Both the position numbers and the translations under genes were made by a program. Below, piece by piece: positions 31,542 through 36,755 of a stretch of DNA of 36,755 nt; the first letter of the stretch is position 1, and the number at the start of each line of letters is the position of its first letter. Below the pieces are notes generated by a model. The model saw only the letters and a program-made list of their open reading frames with translations. It made no database searches and had not been told where the DNA came from. The DNA comes from Actinacidiphila acidipaludis. Lineage in GTDB: Bacteria; Actinomycetota; Actinomycetes; Streptomycetales; Streptomycetaceae. The stretch is from contig NZ_JAINZZ010000071.1 in NCBI RefSeq assembly GCF_019890725.1, positions 1 through 36,755 on the forward strand, given 5' to 3'.

Positions 31542-32929
31542 CGCCCGACCCCGCGCCGCCCGCCCCGCTGCTCGTCCTCGACGTGGTGGGCCTGACCCCC
31601 GCGCTGCTGCAGCACATGCCGCACCTGAAACGCCTGGCCGAGACCGGCTCGCAGGCCGAACTGGGCGCGGTCCTGCCCGCGGTCACCTGCACCGCCCAGT
31701 CCACGTTCCTGACCGGCGCCCTGCCCGACGGGCACGGCATCGTCGGCAACGGCTGGTACTTCCGCGACCTGGGCGAGATCCTGCTGTGGCGGCAGCACAA
31801 CGCCCTGGTCGAGGGCGACAAACTCTGGGACGCCGCCCGCCGCCGCCACCCCGGCTACAGCGTCGCCAACATCTGCTGGTGGTACGCGATGGGCGCCGAC
31901 GTCGACTGGACCGTCACCCCCCGCCCGGTCTACTACGCCGACGGCCGCAAGGAACCCGACTGCTACACCCGCCCCGCCGCCCTGCACGACGAACTCCAGG
32001 CCGAACTGGGCACCTTCCCGCTGTTCCAGTACTGGGGCCCGGGCGCCGGCCTGCCCTCCAGCACCTGGATCATCGACGCCACCCGGTACGTCAACCGCAC
32101 CCGCCACCCCGACCTGACCCTGTGCTACCTGCCGCACCTGGACTACGACCTGCAGCGCCACGGCCCCAACGACCCCCGGTCCCGGCAGGCCGCCACCGAC
32201 CTGGACACCGCGCTCGCGCCGCTGCTGGCCGACGCCGAAGCCGAGGGCCGCACCGTGGTGGCGCTGTCGGAGTACGGCATCACCGAGGTCCGCACCGGCG
32301 TCGACATCAACCGGGCGCTGCGCCGCGCGGGATTCCTCGAGGTCCACACCCAGGACGGCATGGAGTACCTGGACCCCACCGCCTCCCGCGCGTTCGCCGT
32401 CGCCGACCACCAGATCGCCCACGTCTACATCCGCCGCCCCGAGGACGTCGCGGCCGTCACCGCCGCCCTGGCCGACCTGCCCGGCATCAGCCACCTGCTG
32501 GACGACCAGGGCAAGAAGGACAACGGCCTGGACCACCCGCGCGCCGGCGAACTGGTCGCCATCGCCGAATCCGACGCCTGGTTCACCTACTACTACTGGC
32601 TCGACGAGGCCGCCGCCCCCGACTTCGCGGCCCTGGTCGACATCCACCGCAAACCCGGATACGACCCGGCCGAACTGTTCATGGACCCCCACGACCCCTA
32701 CGTGAAGGTCAAAGCCGCCACCGCGCTGGCCCGCAAGAAACTCGGCCTGCGCTACCGCATGGCCGTCGTGCCCCTGAACGGCGAGGCCGTGCGCGGCAGC
32801 CACGGCCGGCTGCCCGACCACCCGCAGGACGGCCCGGTCCTGCTGTGCTCCCGCCCCGGGCAGGTCACCGGACCCCTGGCCGCCACCGACGTCAAAGCCC
32901 TGCTGCTGCGCCTGGCCGGCCTGACCTGA
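31538..32929 (+). CDS. eboF: Nucleotide pyrophosphatase/phosphodiesterase-family protein (EboF-like)
   Basis: A 463-residue alkaline-phosphatase-superfamily enzyme. Metal-site motifs are VLDVVGLTP at the N-terminus, the nucleophile Thr in AVTCTAQSTFLTGALPDGHG, LPHLDYDLQRHGP, and LSEYGITEV, with HPRAGELVAI later. The first metal Asp motif and the Thr-containing loop match type I phosphodiesterases. It has no signal peptide, so it acts in the cytoplasm unless exported in another way. The start is GTG 31538, with AAGGAG at 31527-31532. It is the last gene of the tightly coupled ebo-like set, and could release a product from a nucleotide- or lipid-linked phosphate intermediate. Confidence 0.9.
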   Translation: MTPDPAPPAPLLVLDVVGLTPALLQHMPHLKRLAETGSQAELGAVLPAVTCTAQSTFLTGALPDGHGIVGNGWYFRDLGEILLWRQHNALVEGDKLWDAARRRHPGYSVANICWWYAMGADVDWTVTPRPVYYADGRKEPDCYTRPAALHDELQAELGTFPLFQYWGPGAGLPSSTWIIDATRYVNRTRHPDLTLCYLPHLDYDLQRHGPNDPRSRQAATDLDTALAPLLADAEAEGRTVVALSEYGITEVRTGVDINRALRRAGFLEVHTQDGMEYLDPTASRAFAVADHQIAHVYIRRPEDVAAVTAALADLPGISHLLDDQGKKDNGLDHPRAGELVAIAESDAWFTYYYWLDEAAAPDFAALVDIHRKPGYDPAELFMDPHDPYVKVKAATALARKKLGLRYRMAVVPLNGEAVRGSHGRLPDHPQDGPVLLCSRPGQVTGPLAATDVKALLLRLAGLT

Positions 32930-33005
32930 CCTGACCCCGCCCGACCGCCCGTCACCCGGCACGGCCCCGCCCGGCCGGCCGCCGCGGTGATCCGGCGACA
33001 GTCTT

Positions 33006-33057
33006 CCGGCGCCCGAGCGCGGCGCCGGTCGCACCCCGCCCCCGGACCACGGGGGCG
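33006..33057. promoter_or_regulatory. Two tandem hairpins in the ScyD/ScyE-like leader
   Basis: Stem 1 is CCGGCGCC/GGCGCCGG (33006-33013 and 33021-33028, 7-nt loop). Stem 2 is CGCCCCCG/CGGGGGCG (33037-33044 and 33050-33057, 5-nt loop), ending just before the RBS. They may terminate the upstream operon, or act as an attenuator for the next gene. Confidence 0.45.
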
Positions 33058-33075
33058 TCCACGCTGAGGAGAGAC

Positions 33076-34239
33076 ATGTTACGAGTAGGCAAGTCGTCCT
33101 GGACCGGGGCGTTCCTGGCCGCGGCCGTCATCGGCAGCCTGTCGGCGGCCGTGGCCCCCAGCCAGGCCGCGGCGCCGGCCGGGCACCCGCGCCCGGCGAC
33201 CGCCCCGGTCGTCGTGGCCTCGGGCCTGCACAACCCGCGCGCGGTCCGGATCCAGCCCGACGGGTCGCTGCTGGTCACCGAGGCCGGATCCGGCCCGGCC
33301 ACCGCCTGCACCACGCCCAACTCCCAGTGCCTGGGCCTGACCGCCTCCCTGTACCGGATCAAGGGCGCCTGGCAGGGCCGCGTCGTGACCGGCCTGCCCT
33401 CCCAGCTGATCGTGCGGGCCGACGGCTCCGGCGTGGTCAGCGGCCCCATCGAGGCCGACGCCGGACCCACCAGCACCTCCTACCGCGTCCTGTACGGCCT
33501 GTCCGGCACCCCCGACACCCGCGCCGCCCTCGGCCCGGACGCGGCCCCGCTGGGCACCCTGAGCATCGCCAAGGGCCGGATCCTGGGCGACCTGGGCGAA
33601 CACGAGGCCCTCCACGACCCCGACGCGGCCCTGGGCAACAACGACGTGTACTCCAACCCCTGGCACTTCGCCCGGGACGGCGCGGACTTCCTGGCCACCG
33701 ACGCCGGCGCCAACGACCTGATCCGCATCCACCCCGACGGCACCACCGAGACCGCGGTGCTGTTCCCGAACAACGTCGTCCCCACCACGACCACGCCCGG
33801 CACCGTCACCCCCGACGCGCCGGCCGGACAGGCCGAAGCGGTGCCCACCGGCATCGTCCGCGGCCGCGACGGCGCCTTCTACATCACCGACATGAGCGGC
33901 ATCCGCACCGGCCTGGGCCGCATCTGGCGGTACGTGCCCGGCAGCGCGCCCACCGTCTTCGCCACCGGCCTGACCGGGTCCATCGACGTCGACCTGGCCC
34001 CCGACGGCGACCTGATCGTGCTGTCCTACACCCAGGGCGGCACCTCCCCGACCCAGACGCTGCCCGGCGCCCTGATCCGCATCGACCGGCACACCGGCGC
34101 GGCCACCACCATCGACACCGGCGGCGTCCTCAACCAGCCCACCGGCCTGGCCGTCACCGCCGGCGGCGACGTCTACGTCACCAACAACACCCAGGGCACC
34201 AGCGGCCAGCTCCTGAAGTTCCCCAACGCCGCCTCCTGA
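33076..34239 (+). CDS. Secreted ScyD/ScyE-family beta-propeller-like protein, with TTA codon
   Basis: A 387-residue exported protein. The N-terminus is a Sec-type signal peptide: basic LRVGK, hydrophobic AFLAAAVIGSLSAAVA, cleavage likely near SQA-AAP (about 31-34). The mature part has repeated NHL/propeller-like blades (GLHNPRAVRIQPDGSLLVTEAG, NPWHFARDGADFLATDAGAND, TGSIDVDLAPDGDLIVLSY, QPTGLAVTAGGDVYVTNN). This matches the ScyD/ScyE family of scytonemin clusters, whose members are periplasmic; its activity is unknown. Codon 2 is TTA, read only by the bldA tRNA in Streptomyces, so translation is probably tied to development. The RBS is GAGGAGAG before ATG 33076. It follows eboF after 146 nt and may be transcribed with it or from its own promoter. 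Confidence 0.88.
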   Translation: MLRVGKSSWTGAFLAAAVIGSLSAAVAPSQAAAPAGHPRPATAPVVVASGLHNPRAVRIQPDGSLLVTEAGSGPATACTTPNSQCLGLTASLYRIKGAWQGRVVTGLPSQLIVRADGSGVVSGPIEADAGPTSTSYRVLYGLSGTPDTRAALGPDAAPLGTLSIAKGRILGDLGEHEALHDPDAALGNNDVYSNPWHFARDGADFLATDAGANDLIRIHPDGTTETAVLFPNNVVPTTTTPGTVTPDAPAGQAEAVPTGIVRGRDGAFYITDMSGIRTGLGRIWRYVPGSAPTVFATGLTGSIDVDLAPDGDLIVLSYTQGGTSPTQTLPGALIRIDRHTGAATTIDTGGVLNQPTGLAVTAGGDVYVTNNTQGTSGQLLKFPNAAS

Positions 34240-34572
34240 CCCCCGCCTTCACCATCACCGCCACGCCGCGGCCGGCCCGCCCGGAATCGACCGGCCCCGG
34301 CCCGAACCGGCCCCGGCCCGAACCGGCGCGGGCCTGAGCGTGCCCGCCCGGGGCCGGCCCCTGCGTGGTCCTGGCCCGGCCCCGGGCCGGGCCAGGCCCG
34401 AGGGTGCCGGGTCCGGTCCGGTCCGGTCCGTGGTCCTGTTTTCGGCCCGGTGGGCGTCCGCGGTCCTGCGCCGGGCGCCCGCCGGGGCCGGGCACACCGC
34501 CGGCTCGGCGCGGTGAGGGCGCCGGGCCGCCCTGCGCTGCCGCGACCCGACCGGCCGCCCGGGTCCCGGGGT
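34240..34572. other. Convergent intergenic region with GC repeats
   Basis: The 333 nt between convergent stops contain two copies of CCCGGCCCGAACCGG-like sequence (about 34298-34327), the terminator at 34370-34396 and about four GGTCC units (34410-34429). I see no gene. Confidence 0.6.
34370..34396. terminator. Bidirectional terminator between convergent genes
   Basis: A perfect 12-bp stem (34370-34381 and 34385-34396) with a 3-nt loop lies between the ScyD/ScyE-like stop and the SARP stop. Its position and symmetry fit termination from both sides. Confidence 0.7.
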
Positions 34573-36654
34573 TCAGCCGGTGCCGGCGGCGCAGGCCTGC
34601 GCGCGGGCGAGGTAGCCGGCGACCGGGCCGAGGGTGAGCATGCCGCTGGCCGCGCCCGCGATCTCGGTGCGGGCCGGCCGCAGTGCGCTCACCGCCCGCG
34701 CGGCCGCCGGCCGCTCGCCCAGCAGCACCGCGGCGTGGGCGGTCAGGCACCACAGCGCCTCCTGCAGGTGGTCGTGCGGGGGATCGGGCACGGCGGCCAG
34801 CGCCGCCCGGGCCGCGTCCGTGCGGCCCTCGGCCATCCGCAGCAACGGCTCCGCCCACGGCCGGTACGGGCCCCAGTCCAGCGCGGGATCGGCCGGTGCG
34901 GGCCGGCCGTGCAGCAGGGCCAGCCCCAGCAGGGCCAGCGGCAGCAGGCCCCGGTGCAGCCCCGGCATGCCCGCCGCGGCCAGGCCCGCGTCCGCGGCGC
35001 GGTAGGCGGCCGCGGCCGCCGCCGGGGACGGGCCGCCCGCCGTCACACCGCCCTCGGCCGCGACCCGGGCCCGCAACCACGCGGTCAGCACCGCCACCAG
35101 CGGGGCCTCGGTGTCCGCGGCCAGTTCCTCGGCGGCCGCCGCGAAGCCCGCGGCGCGCTCCAGGTCACCGAGCGCCGACGCGGACTGCAGCCGCACCAGG
35201 TGGCCGAGGATCGCGAACGCCGGCAGCCGGTGCCGGCCGGCCACGGCCGTGATCTCGGCGCCGATCTCGTCCCTGCGGGCGGCAAGTCCCGGGCGGGTGA
35301 AGGACTGCAGGAACACCCCGTTGAGCGCGAACGCCAGCGCCCCGGCGTCCTCCCCGCCCCCCGCGGCCTGCCCGCGCCCCGCGGCCCTCAGCTCCCGGGC
35401 CAGCGCCAGCGCCTGCCCGGCGGCCTGCCCGGCCCGCTCCCGCGCGGCATCGGACAGGTCCGCGGGCCGGCTCTCGACCGCGACGGTCGCCAGCAGCCTG
35501 GCCCGCAGGCCCGGCGGGCCGCCGGGCCCGAGCGCGGTCAGGGCCCGCTCGGCGGCCGCGACCACCGCGGCGCTCTGCGCGGGATCGTCGGCCCGGCTCC
35601 ACAACGCGGGCACGTCGTAGGCGCCGATGACCCGCGCGGTCAGCACCGCGTCCCCGGTCCGCGCCGCCGCCCCGATCGCGGCCAGGCGGTGCCACCGGGA
35701 GGAGACCAGCGCGTCCCCGCCGGCCAGCGCCAGGGAACGGGCCACCTCCACCGTCGTCCGCGGCCCCAGCCCCGCTCCCGGCAGCAACGGCTCCCCGTTG
35801 CCGGGTGTTGCCTGCTGCCCGGTCGCGGTGCCCGGCCGCGCCGCGGGATCGGCCGCCGGGAACGGTCCCGCGCCGCCGCCCGGTTGCCGTCCGGCCGGCG
35901 GACGCGGCGGGTCCAGGGCGGGGGAGCGGGTGAGGATCGCGGTCTCCAGGCGTGCCAGGTCCGGGCCGGGGTCCAGGCCGAGTTGCTCGCCGAGCATGGT
36001 GCGGGCGCGGCGGAGCGTGGCGAGGGCGTCCGCCTGACGTCCCTGCCGGTACAGCGCCCGGGCCAGCAGGCCCCAGGCCGGCTCACGCCACGGGTGTTCC
36101 AGGACGTGCGCGCCCAGCTCCGCGGCCAGACCGGCGTCCTGCCCGCACTCCAGCACCAGGCCCGCCCGCACCTCCACCGCCTCCAGCCGCAGCTCCTCCA
36201 GCCGGGCCCTCTCCCGCTGGGCCCAGGGGGAGTCGGTCACGTCGGCGTAGGCGGGGCCGCGCCAGGAGGCGAGGGCTTCGGACAGGGCGGCGACGGCCTG
36301 GGGCCGGGCCCGGGCGGCGGTCAGGGCGTCCTCGAAGCGGTGGGCGTCCACCGCCTCGCGCGGCAGGCGCAGCGCGTAGCCGGGGCCCTCGGTGACCAGC
36401 ACACGCGGCGGGGTGCGGGGCGGGCGGCCCGGCTCCAGGGCGCGGCGCAGGGCCGCGACGAAGGTGCGCAGCGCCCCGACCGCGCCGGCCGGCGGATCCG
36501 GCCACAGGTCGGCGACGAGGGTGTCGGTGGTGACGATGCGGCCCCCGGCGGCCACGAGACGGGCCAGGACCTCGCGGTGCCGCGGCCCGCCCAGAGCGAC
36601 CGGGCCGCCGTCCTCGTGCCGCGCCCGCACCGCGCCGAGCACATCGATCCGCAT
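34573..36654 (-). CDS. SARP/AfsR-type transcriptional regulator without NB-ARC domain
   Basis: A 693-residue regulator. Residues 1-90 form an OmpR-type winged-helix DNA-binding domain (MRIDVLGAVRAR, GGPRHREVLARLV, LVADLWPDPP, YALRLP), and about 92-245 is the BTAD (DAHRFEDALTAARA, WREPAWGLLARALYRQGRQADALATLRRAR, LGLDPGPDLARLE). AfsR-type proteins continue with an NB-ARC ATPase carrying a P-loop; here I find no P-loop. After a Pro/Gly-rich linker (about 245-290) the remaining 400 residues are Ala-rich helical repeats, TPR-like. ATG 36654 (MRIDVLG) is preferred because GAGGA precedes it and SARP homology starts here; ATG 36672 in frame would add 6 residues. SARPs usually activate the adjacent cluster, so it is the likely pathway activator. 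Confidence 0.9.
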   Translation of the reverse strand: MRIDVLGAVRARHEDGGPVALGGPRHREVLARLVAAGGRIVTTDTLVADLWPDPPAGAVGALRTFVAALRRALEPGRPPRTPPRVLVTEGPGYALRLPREAVDAHRFEDALTAARARPQAVAALSEALASWRGPAYADVTDSPWAQRERARLEELRLEAVEVRAGLVLECGQDAGLAAELGAHVLEHPWREPAWGLLARALYRQGRQADALATLRRARTMLGEQLGLDPGPDLARLETAILTRSPALDPPRPPAGRQPGGGAGPFPAADPAARPGTATGQQATPGNGEPLLPGAGLGPRTTVEVARSLALAGGDALVSSRWHRLAAIGAAARTGDAVLTARVIGAYDVPALWSRADDPAQSAAVVAAAERALTALGPGGPPGLRARLLATVAVESRPADLSDAARERAGQAAGQALALARELRAAGRGQAAGGGEDAGALAFALNGVFLQSFTRPGLAARRDEIGAEITAVAGRHRLPAFAILGHLVRLQSASALGDLERAAGFAAAAEELAADTEAPLVAVLTAWLRARVAAEGGVTAGGPSPAAAAAAYRAADAGLAAAGMPGLHRGLLPLALLGLALLHGRPAPADPALDWGPYRPWAEPLLRMAEGRTDAARAALAAVPDPPHDHLQEALWCLTAHAAVLLGERPAAARAVSALRPARTEIAGAASGMLTLGPVAGYLARAQACAAGTG

Positions 36655-36755
36655 GCCCCCATCCTCACCCATCCCCCCACCTCGGCCCGCCCCCCGCCCC
36701 GACCCGCACAGGGGGGCCGCGCCCGCCCGGCGACACCGACCGCCCGGCCCGGGCG

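Overview
The window is very GC-rich, with strongly G/C-ending codons, many GTG starts, 4-nt ATGA/GTGA stop-start overlaps and typical AGGAGG ribosome binding sites. Together with the family content (NphT7-type mevalonate operon, NphB-type prenyltransferase, OvmZ-like regulator, SARP) this points to an actinomycete, most likely Streptomyces or a close relative. I see no rRNA, tRNA, CRISPR array, transposase or phage gene. The region reads as the larger part of a meroterpenoid (aromatic-isoprenoid hybrid) biosynthetic gene cluster, followed by an ebo-like operon.

Layout. (1) 0.1-6.0 kb: a WrbA-type quinone reductase, an ANL-superfamily adenylating enzyme, and a methyl-supply module (SAM synthetase, adenosine-kinase-like PfkB protein, methylenetetrahydrofolate reductase). 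(2) 6.1-9.4 kb: two tiny coupled genes, a SAM methyltransferase, a soluble ABBA (NphB/CloQ-type) aromatic prenyltransferase and a stand-alone TetR C-terminal domain protein. (3) 9.6-11.2 kb: an MFS exporter. (4) 11.3-19.1 kb: a complete, tightly packed mevalonate operon (MK, MVD, PMK, type-2 IDI, HMGR, HMGS) ending in an NphT7-type acetoacetyl-CoA synthase. (5) 19.2-22.6 kb: two overlapping genes resembling CreE/CreD (FzmM/FzmL), the aspartate-nitrosuccinate route that releases nitrous acid. (6) 22.6-23.4 kb, minus strand: an OvmZ-like zinc-finger-type protein and a small HTH protein. (7) 24.0-25.1 kb: a polyprenyl diphosphate synthase. (8) 25.7-32.9 kb: an inositol-3-phosphate-synthase-like cyclase, a UbiA prenyltransferase, a TIM-barrel isomerase and EboA, EboB, EboE and EboF homologues. 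(9) 33.1-34.2 kb: a secreted ScyD/ScyE-family protein whose second codon is the rare TTA. (10) 34.6-36.7 kb, minus strand: a SARP-type regulator.

How it may work together. The mevalonate operon and prenyl synthase make isoprenyl diphosphate for the ABBA enzyme, and the methyl module feeds the methyltransferase. The CreE/CreD-like pair plus the ANL enzyme (a candidate CreM-like ATP-dependent diazotase) could diazotise an aromatic amine, leading to a diazo or N-N product or to a cryptic deamination. The second half pairs a membrane prenyltransferase and a sugar-phosphate cyclase with ebo genes and a Scy-family secreted protein. In cyanobacteria the ebo set is linked to moving scytonemin precursors into the periplasm, so a role in exporting or finishing the product outside the cytoplasm is plausible. 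No enzyme building the aromatic core (type III PKS, phenazine or similar) lies in the window; it would have to be outside, probably left of position 1. Family calls are from motif reading and memory of reference sequences, with no database search.
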